64,000 nucleotides of DNA from Coraliomargarita algicola. Lineage in GTDB: Bacteria > Verrucomicrobiota > Verrucomicrobiia > Opitutales > Coraliomargaritaceae. A program made the position numbers and the translations under genes. Below, piece after piece: positions 25,393 to 33,966 of the stretch. The stretch spans positions 3,065,001 through 3,129,000 of the forward strand of contig NZ_CP138858.1 of the NCBI RefSeq assembly GCF_033878955.1. The letters run 5' to 3'. The notes below the pieces were generated by a model. That model worked only from the letters and a program-made list of their open reading frames with translations. It searched no databases and was not told where the DNA came from. Positions within the stretch are counted from its first letter, which is position 1, and each line of letters starts with the position of its first letter.

Positions 25393-27030
25393 ATGAGTAA
25401 GAAACAACTCCGATTCAGCGAAAGCGCCCGCCGCGAAGTGCTTAAGGGCGTCGAAACTTTGGCCAATGCGGTCAAAGTGACTCTTGGTCCTAAGGGCCGC
25501 AATGTGCTTATCGATAAGAAATATGGCTCGCCGAAGGTAACCAAGGACGGCGTGACTGTGGCTAAAGAGATCGAGCTCAAAGACCCTTATCAAAACATGG
25601 GCGCGCAAATGGTGCGCGAGGTATCCAGCAAGACGGCAGACAAGGCCGGCGACGGCACCACCACCGCGACTGTCTTGGCTCACGCGGTCTATCGCGAAGG
25701 CGTCAAGGCGGTCGCTTCCGGTAGCAATCCGATCTACTTGAAGCGAGGTATTGAAAAGGCGACCGACTGCGTCGTCAGCGAACTCGCCAAGTCGGCCACT
25801 AAGATTAAGAACAACGACGAGCTGCGCCAGGTAGCCACCGTATCGGCCAACTGGGATCGGGAAATTGGCGACATGATCGCCGAGGCCATGGAGCGCGTCG
25901 GCAAGGACGGCACCATCACCGTCGAAGAGGCCAAGAGTATGGAAAGCACGCTCGACGTGGTCGAAGGTATGCAGTTCGACAAAGGCTTCCTCTCGCCTTA
26001 CTTCACGACCGATCAGGAGTCGATGGAGGCGGTGCTGGAAGACACTTACGTGCTGCTGCATGAAAAGAAGATCAGCAACATGAACGATCTGCTGCCACTG
26101 CTGCAGGAGACTTCGAAGCAGGGCAAGCCGCTCCTCATCATTGCGGAAGATATCGAAGGCGAAGCGCTCGCGACGCTCGTGGTCAACAAGCTGCGTGGCG
26201 CGCTCAAGATCTGCGCGGTCAAAGCCCCTGGCTTTGGGGATCGTCGCAAGGCCATGATGCAAGACCTCGCGGTATTGACCGGTGGTAAATTCATCACCGA
26301 AGACCTTGGCATCAAGCTCGACAAGGTGAAGCTGGAAGACCTCGGCCGCGCGAAACGCATCACCGTGACCAAGGAAACCACCACCGTGATCGAGGGTGCC
26401 GGCAAGCAATCCGACATCCAGGGACGTGTCGCGCAAATCCGCCGCGAGATCGAAGAGACCACTTCCGATTACGATCGCGAAAAGCTTCAGGAGCGCCTCG
26501 CGAAACTCGCTGGTGGTGTCGCCGTGATCAACGTCGGTGCCGCCACCGAGGCGGAGATGAAGGAGAAGAAGGACCGCGTCGACGACGCCTTGCATGCCAC
26601 ACGCGCTGCCGTTGAAGAAGGGATCGTGCCCGGTGGGGGTGTCGCCTTGCTGCGTTCTGTCGCTGCGCTCGACGCCTTCATCGATAAGATGGAAGAAGGC
26701 GAAGAAAAGACCGGTGCCCGCATCGTGCGCCGTGCGATCGAAGAGCCTGTCCGTCAGCTCTGCGTCAACGCCGGAGTGGAAGGTTCGCTCATCGTGCAGG
26801 AAGTGCTCCGCCGCAAGGGGAACGAGGGCTACAATGTCGCCACGGGCGAATACGAAGACCTCGTCAAAGCCGGCGTGGTGGACCCTGCCAAGGTCACACG
26901 CACCGCTCTCCAGAACGCCACTTCCGTGGCGGGTCTGCTGCTGACGACCGAGTGCCTCATCACCGAGGAACCGGAAAAGGAAAAAGCGCACGCCCATGCC
27001 GGTGCCGGTATGGATGAGATGGACTACTAA
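25393..27030 (+). CDS. groEL: Chaperonin GroEL
   Basis: GroEL is the 60-kDa ATP-dependent chaperonin. The 545 residues carry TLGPKGRNVLIDKKYGSPKVTKDGVTVAKEI read as separate motifs TLGPKGRNV and ITKDGVTVAKEI-like, the nucleotide motif AGDGTTTATVLA, the KAPGFGDRRKAMMQD hinge, and GIVPGGGVALLR. The C-terminus ends HAHAGAGMDEMDY instead of repeated GGM. Length and order are normal. The gene is on the strand and in the position expected for groESL. Confidence 0.98.
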   Translation: MSKKQLRFSESARREVLKGVETLANAVKVTLGPKGRNVLIDKKYGSPKVTKDGVTVAKEIELKDPYQNMGAQMVREVSSKTADKAGDGTTTATVLAHAVYREGVKAVASGSNPIYLKRGIEKATDCVVSELAKSATKIKNNDELRQVATVSANWDREIGDMIAEAMERVGKDGTITVEEAKSMESTLDVVEGMQFDKGFLSPYFTTDQESMEAVLEDTYVLLHEKKISNMNDLLPLLQETSKQGKPLLIIAEDIEGEALATLVVNKLRGALKICAVKAPGFGDRRKAMMQDLAVLTGGKFITEDLGIKLDKVKLEDLGRAKRITVTKETTTVIEGAGKQSDIQGRVAQIRREIEETTSDYDREKLQERLAKLAGGVAVINVGAATEAEMKEKKDRVDDALHATRAAVEEGIVPGGGVALLRSVAALDAFIDKMEEGEEKTGARIVRRAIEEPVRQLCVNAGVEGSLIVQEVLRRKGNEGYNVATGEYEDLVKAGVVDPAKVTRTALQNATSVAGLLLTTECLITEEPEKEKAHAHAGAGMDEMDY

Positions 27031-27043
27031 TCTGAATACGTCA

Positions 27044-27073
27044 CGGATCGGCGGCCTGTCCGCCGATCCGTTT
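27044..27073 (+). terminator. Probable terminator after groEL
   Basis: CGGATCGGCGG pairs with CCGCCGATCCG over a 5-base loop, followed by TTTA. The stem is strong and the U-run short; it begins 14 bases after the stop. Confidence 0.7.
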
Positions 27074-27090
27074 ACCCCAAAATTTTCTTA

Positions 27091-27153
27091 CGTAGTGGCG
27101 CGCTTTTGCCGCCATTTTCGAACCCCAGACGGCGGCTAAAGCTCGCCGCTACC
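27091..27153. repeat. GTAGYGGCG/CGCCGCTAC bounded repeat
   Basis: GTAGTGGCG at 27091 and CGCCGCTAC at 27145 bound an imperfect palindrome with inner GGCGGCTAAAGCTCGCC. A similar bounded element lies at 28093-28174. Confidence 0.65.
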
Positions 27154-27170
27154 TAACAACATCCAAAACT

Positions 27171-28091
27171 ATGATACAGATCCAATCCCTGTCTCGAAAT
27201 TATGGAGATTTCAAAGCGGTCGATAAGGTCAGCTTTGAAATCGGAAAAGGCGAGGTGGTCGGACTGCTCGGTCATAATGGCGCGGGCAAGACGACCATCA
27301 TGAAAATGATAACCGGCTATCTGGAGCCGACGAGCGGGGAGATCCGTGTCGATGATCTCCAGGTCGGCCGCGATACCCGGGCGATCCAAGCGCGGATCGG
27401 TTACCTTCCGGAAAACTGTCCGGTCTGGCCGGAAATGACGGTGATCGAATACCTGGAATATCAAGCCAACCTTCAGGGTGTATCCGAAAATCAAATACAG
27501 TCAAGAGTGGCCGAAGCGATCCGGCGTACTGCGCTCGGTGAAAAAGCCACCGCGCCCATTCAAACGCTCTCGCGCGGTTACCGTCAACGTGTCGGCGTAG
27601 CGCAGGCGATCCTACACAAGCCGGACATCATCATTCTCGACGAGCCGACCAACGGACTCGACCCGACGCAGATTTTTCAAATGCGTGAGTTGATTCGGGA
27701 TCTGGCTAAGTCGGCGACCGTCATTATCTCCACCCACATTCTGCAGGAAGTGCAAGCGGTCTGCGAGCGCGTGTTGATCATGCGTCAGGGCAAGCTGGTC
27801 GTCGACTCGCGGATCGAGGATTTGCAAACGGGCCGCCAGCTGCGGGTCACGGTCAACAACGAGCAGGCCGCCGACTATCTTGGCCGCGTGGCCGGCGTCT
27901 CTGCCGTGCACAAAGTAGAAACGGTCGACGAATTGTCGTCCTATCTTCTCGACGCGAAGGGCGACACCGCACCCGAAGTCGTGGCCGCAATCACTGAAGC
28001 CGGCGATAAGCTTTACCGCCTCCATCCCGAAACTCGTAATCTCGAAACCGTCTTCGCCGAAGTGAACCGCGGCGAGGCGGCGCTTACATAA
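27171..28091 (+). CDS. ABC transporter ATP-binding protein, GldA-like
   Basis: This ATPase energises the membrane protein encoded next. The 306 residues contain Walker A GHNGAGKTTIMKM, the Q-loop near YLPENCPVWPEMTV, signature LSRGYRQRVGVAQAIL, Walker B IIILDEPTNGLD and the H-loop STHILQEV, then a C-terminal extension typical of ABC-2 exporters. With the permease/GldG-like fusion and the DUF4340 protein downstream it resembles the Gld-type ABC cluster widespread outside gliding bacteria. The substrate is unknown. Confidence 0.92.
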   Translation: MIQIQSLSRNYGDFKAVDKVSFEIGKGEVVGLLGHNGAGKTTIMKMITGYLEPTSGEIRVDDLQVGRDTRAIQARIGYLPENCPVWPEMTVIEYLEYQANLQGVSENQIQSRVAEAIRRTALGEKATAPIQTLSRGYRQRVGVAQAILHKPDIIILDEPTNGLDPTQIFQMRELIRDLAKSATVIISTHILQEVQAVCERVLIMRQGKLVVDSRIEDLQTGRQLRVTVNNEQAADYLGRVAGVSAVHKVETVDELSSYLLDAKGDTAPEVVAAITEAGDKLYRLHPETRNLETVFAEVNRGEAALT

Positions 28092-28092
28092 A

Positions 28093-28174
28093 ATGTAGGG
28101 GCGTCACTTGTGACGCCCGCCGAGCTTGAGCGCCGAGCCTGGCTGCGGCGGTCTTCATAAATGAAGCCCCTACG
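28093..28174. repeat. GTAGGGGC/GCCCCTAC bounded repeat inside the ABC operon
   Basis: TGTAGGGGC at 28092-28100 and GCCCCTACG at 28166-28174 enclose GCGTCACTTGTGACGC, itself a hairpin. It separates the ATPase gene from the permease gene. Confidence 0.7.
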
Positions 28175-28202
28175 AAAAAACCTATTTGTTGAAATACTCA
28201 TT

Positions 28203-31127
28203 ATGAATCGTTTTAGGCATATCTTTCGCAAAGAGTTTAACAGCTTCTTCGCTTCGCCGGCGGCTTGGCTGTTTATGGGCGCCTTCTTGGTCGTCACTCT
28301 CTTTATCTTTTTCTGGGGCGAGGCTTTCTTTGCCCGCAACATCGCTGATGTGAAGCCCCTCTTCCAATGGATGCCGGTGTTGCTGATCTTCCTCGTCGGC
28401 ACGCTGAGCATGCGCACCTGGTCTGAAGAGCGTCGTGCAGGCACGATTGAGACCTTGCTCACTAGCCCGGTCGGCTCCTTCCAGCTAGTGCTGGGTAAGT
28501 TTGCGGCCAATCTCGCGTTGGTCGGCCTCGCACTTGTATTGACATTACCACTACCGTTTTCCGTCGCGCTGGCGGGGCCGCTTGATTGGGGGCCGGTGAT
28601 TGGTGGCTACGTGGCTTCGATCTTTTTGGCGGCGGCCTATGTGGCGATCGGTCTCTATATGAGCAGTCGCACGGATAATCCCATCGTCGCGCTGATACTC
28701 ACCGTCTTTACGGCGGGCGTTTTCTACCTGGTCGGATCCAGTATGTTGACCACGCTCTTCAGTCATCGTGTTAGTGGTGTGCTTGAGTTGATCGGTAGTG
28801 GTTCGCGCTTCGATTCGATCACTCGCGGTGTGCTCGACTTGCGTGATATTTATTACTATTTGTCGATCGTTGGTGTCTTCCTCGCGCTCAACCTCTTTAG
28901 CCTAGAGCGCTTGCGCTGGGCGGGCAATCCGACCCAAAGCCGTCATGTGCAGTGGGTCACGGTGTGTGCCTTGGCAGTGGTCAATCTACTGGCGGCCAAT
29001 GTCTGGCTGCACAGCGTTCGCTTTGCCCGCATCGACTTAACCGAGGGCAATGCCTATTCGCTTTCCGAAGCGACCGGGGCCTACTTGCAACAGGCTGCGG
29101 AGCCGTTGCTGATCCGCGGTTATTTCTCGCAAAAGAGTCATCCGCTGCTGGAGCCGCTAGTGCCGCAATTGAAGGATCTGCTCGAAGAGTATCAGGTGGC
29201 TGGTGGCGAGAAAGTGCGCGTCGAGTTTGTCGATCCGCACAGTGATCAGTCCATCGAAGAAGAGGCGGCCGATAAATATGGCATCCGCCCGGTGCCCTTC
29301 CGTATGGCCAGCCGCTACGAGGCTGGCGTGGTCAATTCCTACTTTGACCTCGTCGTTGCTTATGGCGATCAACACGAGACGCTTTCCTTTGATGATCTGA
29401 TCGAGGTCAAGTCCTCTGGTTCCGGTGAGCCGGAAGTGCTGCTCAAGAATCCGGAATACGAGATCACCCGAGCTGTGCGCAAAGTCATCAACGGCTATCG
29501 CGCCGGATCCGACGTGTTTGCCGAGCTTCCCGCGCCGGTTGAATTTAAGGCCTACGTCTCGCCAGCGGAGAAATTGCCCACCGCATTGGCCGAGCTGCGC
29601 GCTTCGCTGGAGAACACCCTTGAAAGCCTGGCCGAAAGTTCCGCTGGTAAGCTGAGTTATGACTTCGCGGATCCCGATGCCAATAACGGTCAGCTGGGCC
29701 AAGAGCTCAACCGTGAATACGGCTTTGTGCCTCAGGTGGCCGGGCTCTTTGATACGCAGCCGTTCTGGTTCTACATGGTGTTGGAGGGCAGTGACGAATC
29801 CGTGCAAGTGCCGCTGCCGTCCGAGCTCTCCGAGACGCAATTGCGCCAGTCGATCGAGTCCGCCATCCAGCGCCTGTCGCCCGGCTATTTGAAGACCATT
29901 GGCCTGGTGGCACCGGAAGGGCCGGCGAACAATGCCATGAACCCTTACATGATGCAGCCGCCGGCAGCGAAGGAGTTTAATGAGCTGCGCAGCACGCTCG
30001 AGGCCAATGCCCGTGTGATCGATGTCGAACTCGATGCCGGCCAAGTGCCCGTGGATGTCGATCTGCTGATGGTGCTGGCTCCCGATAATCTGGGAGAAAA
30101 GGAGATCTTCGCCATCGATCAGTTTCTCATGCAGGGCGGCTCCGTCGTGATTGCGACCTCACCCTTTGATGTCTCGATCACGCGCTCGATCAATGCCAAT
30201 GAACAGCGCTCCGGTTTGGACGAGTGGTTGGCCAGCATGGGCATCACTGTGGGGGACAGCCTCGTGCTCGATACGCAAAACGCCTCTCTGGCCATCCCCG
30301 TGCCGCGCCGCGTCGGGCCCGTCACGGTGAACGAAATCGTGATGATGCCGTATCCACATTTCCCCGACATTCGCAGCGAAGGCCTGGATGACGGCCATCC
30401 TGTGACAGCTGCGCTGGGACAATTGACCATGAACTGGGCCTCACCCATCACGGTTGATTCGGAAAAGAGCGCCGAGCGCGAAGTTGCTCGTCTGGTGCGC
30501 TCCTCGACCGACAGCTGGACTTCGGAAGAGGCCGATGTGATGCCCGACTACCAGATGTATCCACTCACCGGATTCGTGCCCGGACTGGCGCGCAGCCCGC
30601 AGACGCTCGCCGTGGCGACTCAGGGGCACTTCGATTCTTACTTCAAGGACAAGGAATCACCACTGCTGCCCGAGGAAGAGGCCGCGGAGGCCGAATCCGA
30701 GGATGCTGATGCAGAGGACAACGCAGTCGCCGCAGAAGCGACTGAAGAGCCCGAAGATTTGGTCGTTGGCTCAGTCATTCAGCGCTCTTCGGATTCCGCA
30801 CGTCTGGTGGTGATCGGCAGTAATAGCTTTGCCGAAGACAGTGCCTTGAGTCTCACCTCGCAAGCACTGGGCACGGAATACACCGCGCCGCTGGAGTTCA
30901 TGCAAAACGTGGTCGACTGGTCGCTCGACGATGCCGGTCTGCTCGCGATCCGCGGGCGCACCCAACTCGCACGCACACTGGAGCCGATGAGCGAAGAGGA
31001 AATGCGCGTGATGGAGCTCTCCAACTACGGGCTGGCCATCAGCGGTCTGGGGCTGGTCTGGCTCATTCGCCATCTCTGCCGTCGCAAGCGGACGGCGCAC
31101 TACAAACAAATTTTAGCGGAGGTTTAA
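28203..31127 (+). CDS. ABC-2 permease fused to a GldG-like extracytoplasmic domain
   Basis: The start is the ATG at 28203 (MNRFRHIFRKEFNSFFASPAAW); the frame extends 14 codons upstream. Residues 1-240 form an ABC-2 permease with six membrane segments and the typical RTWSEERRAGTIETLLTSPV loop, like GldF. From about residue 255 a further helix leads into a large GldG-type region (RIDLTEGNAYSLSEAT, EKVRVEFVDPHSD, then a DUF4350/GATase-like fold with LLMVLAPDNLGEKEIFAIDQFLMQGGSVVIATSP). An acidic stretch near residue 830 and a terminal membrane helix (GLAISGLGLVWLIRHL) follow. GldF and GldG are separate genes in Bacteroidota; fusion in one 974-residue chain is seen in other phyla. DUF4340 follows after 4 bases. 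Confidence 0.88.
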   Translation: MNRFRHIFRKEFNSFFASPAAWLFMGAFLVVTLFIFFWGEAFFARNIADVKPLFQWMPVLLIFLVGTLSMRTWSEERRAGTIETLLTSPVGSFQLVLGKFAANLALVGLALVLTLPLPFSVALAGPLDWGPVIGGYVASIFLAAAYVAIGLYMSSRTDNPIVALILTVFTAGVFYLVGSSMLTTLFSHRVSGVLELIGSGSRFDSITRGVLDLRDIYYYLSIVGVFLALNLFSLERLRWAGNPTQSRHVQWVTVCALAVVNLLAANVWLHSVRFARIDLTEGNAYSLSEATGAYLQQAAEPLLIRGYFSQKSHPLLEPLVPQLKDLLEEYQVAGGEKVRVEFVDPHSDQSIEEEAADKYGIRPVPFRMASRYEAGVVNSYFDLVVAYGDQHETLSFDDLIEVKSSGSGEPEVLLKNPEYEITRAVRKVINGYRAGSDVFAELPAPVEFKAYVSPAEKLPTALAELRASLENTLESLAESSAGKLSYDFADPDANNGQLGQELNREYGFVPQVAGLFDTQPFWFYMVLEGSDESVQVPLPSELSETQLRQSIESAIQRLSPGYLKTIGLVAPEGPANNAMNPYMMQPPAAKEFNELRSTLEANARVIDVELDAGQVPVDVDLLMVLAPDNLGEKEIFAIDQFLMQGGSVVIATSPFDVSITRSINANEQRSGLDEWLASMGITVGDSLVLDTQNASLAIPVPRRVGPVTVNEIVMMPYPHFPDIRSEGLDDGHPVTAALGQLTMNWASPITVDSEKSAEREVARLVRSSTDSWTSEEADVMPDYQMYPLTGFVPGLARSPQTLAVATQGHFDSYFKDKESPLLPEEEAAEAESEDADAEDNAVAAEATEEPEDLVVGSVIQRSSDSARLVVIGSNSFAEDSALSLTSQALGTEYTAPLEFMQNVVDWSLDDAGLLAIRGRTQLARTLEPMSEEEMRVMELSNYGLAISGLGLVWLIRHLCRRKRTAHYKQILAEV

Positions 31128-31131
31128 ACGT

Positions 31132-32229
31132 ATGAAAAAGAAAATCACAATACTGGGCGGATTGCTTGTCCTGCAGGCATTTTTGATTCTCGCCATCAGC
31201 TTTCGATCCGAGGGGCTGCAAAGCCATCAGGGCATGCAGGCGCTCCTCGACTTTAACCGCGAACAAGTCGACCGCATCCTTGTGGCCGACGGCGAACAGC
31301 GCAGTGAGTTGAAGCGCTCCGGCGACAGTTGGACGACCGCCGAGGGCTTCCCCGTTGAGGCCGACCGCGTGGACCGACTCTTGGACCGACTGAAGGAGTT
31401 GCAGCATGGTCTTGCGGTCGCGCAGACCGAGGCCTCGCTCAAGCGCTTCAAGTTGAGCGATGACGAATTTGAGCGTCGCGTTGAACTCTACGCTGACGGT
31501 AAAGAAGTCGCTTCGCTCACCCTCGGCAGCGGTGCTGGTGCGCGCCGTTCGCATGTGCGGGCAGGCGATGGCAAAGAGGTCTACGCCGTCGCCCTCGGCA
31601 GCTACGATCTACCCGCCGACATCGCACAGTGGCAGGACAAAACCTTGCTACAGCTTGAGGCTGATCAAGTGGCAGCCGTGCGCCTCGGCGATCTGACCGT
31701 GCGTAAGGAAGTCGTGGCCGCCGAGCCTGTAGAAGCGGCCGAAGGCGAGGAAGCCAGTTCCGAGGCTGAGCCTGAAACCACTTGGGTGGCTGAAGGCTTG
31801 AGCGAAGAGCAGTCCTTTGACGCGGATAACTTTGAGCGCGAGCTGAACCGCTTACTCACCCTGCGCTACACTCGCGCGGCCAGCGATGCCGGCTTGCCCG
31901 AGACAATTGAGCCGGTCAATACCATCACGCTTGAACTCGCCGATGGTGAAACGCGCAGCTATGAGGTCTATCATGAGGACGCGGCCGACGAGCACTGGCT
32001 CAAGGTTTCCGATCGTGATGAATACTTTGAGATCAGCTCTTATCTCGGTGGCCGTTTCTGTGAGCACCTCGCAGCTGACAAACTCATTGAAGTCAACGAA
32101 GCCACGGCTGAAGACGAATCCGAGCCGGACGCAGAGGAGTCCAGCTCCGGTGCAGTCGAAGGTGACAGCGCGGGCAGTGAGACGGCAAATCATCACGGAG
32201 CGGACGAAGCCAAGGCCGATGAAAGTTAA
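31132..32229 (+). CDS. DUF4340 domain protein of the Gld-like ABC operon
   Basis: The 365-residue protein has an N-terminal membrane anchor (ITILGGLLVLQAFLILAIS) and a periplasmic beta-rich region with GDSWTTAEGFPVEADRVDRLLDRLKEL, LGSGAGARRSHVR and YDLPADIAQWQDKTLLQL, the DUF4340 pattern usually found behind GldG-like genes. The C-terminal 40 residues are Glu/Asp/Ser-rich and disordered. It is 4 bases from the permease fusion and surely cotranscribed. Function is unknown beyond being a partner of the ABC system. Confidence 0.85.
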   Translation: MKKKITILGGLLVLQAFLILAISFRSEGLQSHQGMQALLDFNREQVDRILVADGEQRSELKRSGDSWTTAEGFPVEADRVDRLLDRLKELQHGLAVAQTEASLKRFKLSDDEFERRVELYADGKEVASLTLGSGAGARRSHVRAGDGKEVYAVALGSYDLPADIAQWQDKTLLQLEADQVAAVRLGDLTVRKEVVAAEPVEAAEGEEASSEAEPETTWVAEGLSEEQSFDADNFERELNRLLTLRYTRAASDAGLPETIEPVNTITLELADGETRSYEVYHEDAADEHWLKVSDRDEYFEISSYLGGRFCEHLAADKLIEVNEATAEDESEPDAEESSSGAVEGDSAGSETANHHGADEAKADES

Positions 32230-32330
32230 TTCGATGTAGGTTTTACTGGAGGGGGGCAGCCCTGTGGCTTGTGTATTTAGCAGTGCGGAAAGCCCCGGGG
32301 CGGCTCCTCGCCATGGAAGGAGGTTAGCAT

Positions 32331-32642
32331 ATGGAGAAAGGAAAGCCGAAGGCGGATCTTTTGAATGATGTGGAATCCGCCTTTCATCACATACTCAACC
32401 AGTCACACCAAGGAGCATCGTGTGGTCTCTCGATTCACGAGCGAGCCCGCTTGCTGGAGATCTTACGGGATCTATACCGGGCAGAGTCGAGGGATTTGCA
32501 CGAACGCGCCCAGGTCTGTTATTGTGAATTGGAAGACTTATTAGAAAAGATCGAAGCCGGTCCCAGTCGTTTGAGCGAGGCCTTGCACGTGATACTCTGG
32601 CGCGTTCGCCGCCGGTTCAGTGGTGCCCAGCACGTGGCGTGA
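32331..32642 (+). CDS. Small helical protein of unknown function
   Basis: The 103-residue protein is preceded by a textbook AAGGAGG at 32317-32323, which supports the start. It is predicted to be all-helical and charged (SIHERARLLEILRDLYRAESRDLHERAQVCYCELEDLLEKIE), with no membrane segment. I recognise no family. It sits between the ABC operon and the polyprenyl synthase and may be coexpressed with the latter (84-base gap). Confidence 0.7.
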   Translation: MEKGKPKADLLNDVESAFHHILNQSHQGASCGLSIHERARLLEILRDLYRAESRDLHERAQVCYCELEDLLEKIEAGPSRLSEALHVILWRVRRRFSGAQHVA

Positions 32643-32726
32643 GCTGGTGGGGTGCGTGTTTCCGGCTTGGGAGAATTCAGCGCTTTATCTTTGCACCTTT
32701 CGACCTTCCGACTTTCATGCTTGTTT

Positions 32727-33752
32727 ATGACAACCCGCTCTCAGTCCGAAGTCGATCATGTAGCCGCCGCCGGTTTTGCCGAGGTCTATGCTCCAGTGAA
32801 GCCTTATCTCGATGATCTTGATGTTTTTTTGCAATCTCAGGTGGGTGAGCTTGAGCCTGAAGTTCAGGAGCATGTGCGCTATGTGTTCGGGCATAGTGGC
32901 AAGCGCTTGCGGCCGATGCTGGTCGCTTATAGTGGTTGGGAAGGCCCGGGGCAGACGCGTGCGCAAGATCTAATCAAGCTGGGCTCTGTGATCGAACTGG
33001 TGCATCTGGCCACACTGGTGCACGACGATATTCTGGATGAGGCGGATACGCGACATCGCCAGGAGACTGCGGCTAAGAAGTTTGGCCCTGCGGCAGCGGT
33101 GCTGATTGGTGATGTGCTTTTTTCGCATGCGCTGAAGTTGGCTGCTGAGTTTGATACCAATGAGATCTGTCGCTCGGTGGCGCGCGCGACTTCGCGTGTC
33201 TGTGCGGGCGAGATCGCGCAGACCTACCAGCGTGGCGAGGTCAATTATAGTCGTGAGTTTTACTTTCGTGTGATTCAGCTCAAGACGGCAGAGCTCTTTG
33301 AAGTGGCATGCCGCTTGGGGGCAAAGGTGGCCGGTTATTCGAATGAGTTTAGCGAAGCGGCGGGGCTCTTTGGGCGTCATGTGGGCATCGCCTATCAGAT
33401 CTTTGACGATCTGGTGGATCTATACGCCGATGAGTCGATGATCGGTAAGACGCTGGGCACGGATCTGGACAAGGGGAAATTCACATTGCCCTTGTTGCTG
33501 CTCTTGGAGAAATTGCCAGCTGAGGAGCGTGAGGCGTTGATGGAGCGCTTCAACGCGGGCGATCAAACGGTGGCTGCGGATTTCACTGCGCGTCTGCATG
33601 ATTTCCCTATTTTTGATGAGGTGGTGAAGACTTTTGAGCATCAGTTGTCGCTCGCGACGGATGCTGTCGCGCCCTTTGCCGAGTTGCCACCGGTGGCTTC
33701 GATGCAGAAGATCGCGGACTTGGTGCGCGCGCAGCTTGGGCGGATTGCCTAA
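32727..33752 (+). CDS. Polyprenyl diphosphate synthase (trans-isoprenyl, long chain)
   Basis: The enzyme elongates allylic diphosphates to the quinone side chain. Start ATG 32727 gives MTTRSQSEVDHV; the frame is open 25 codons earlier without family-like sequence. The 341 residues show GHSGKRLRPML, the first Asp-rich motif LVHDDILDEAD, KFGPAAAVLIGDVLFSHAL, GEIAQTYQRGE, and the second Asp-rich motif QIFDDLVDLYAD followed by GTDLDKGKFTLPLL. This fits octaprenyl/heptaprenyl synthases (IspB-like); chain length cannot be decided. Confidence 0.93.
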   Translation: MTTRSQSEVDHVAAAGFAEVYAPVKPYLDDLDVFLQSQVGELEPEVQEHVRYVFGHSGKRLRPMLVAYSGWEGPGQTRAQDLIKLGSVIELVHLATLVHDDILDEADTRHRQETAAKKFGPAAAVLIGDVLFSHALKLAAEFDTNEICRSVARATSRVCAGEIAQTYQRGEVNYSREFYFRVIQLKTAELFEVACRLGAKVAGYSNEFSEAAGLFGRHVGIAYQIFDDLVDLYADESMIGKTLGTDLDKGKFTLPLLLLLEKLPAEEREALMERFNAGDQTVAADFTARLHDFPIFDEVVKTFEHQLSLATDAVAPFAELPPVASMQKIADLVRAQLGRIA

Positions 33753-33966
33753 GGGGCGGGGCTGGACTTCGGGCGGCTTTGGATATTCTGCTTCATTGCA
33801 GTAAATCGCTTTCGATTTCAATTGCCAGAACCGTTCTTCCAGTTAGCTCTCATGCTTTGTCGATGATTCGACATCTCACCCACCCATTCATTTATCCTCG
33901 CACACGTCCTTGACGAACCCCCTGAACGGGCGTTCTCCGTTTGCCGAGCCACTTTTTTACAGTTAT

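Noticed and set aside
25387..26997. 536-codon open frame antisense to groEL
   Set aside because: It mirrors groEL exactly; a His/Phe/Leu-rich shadow translation is typical of strong GC codon bias.
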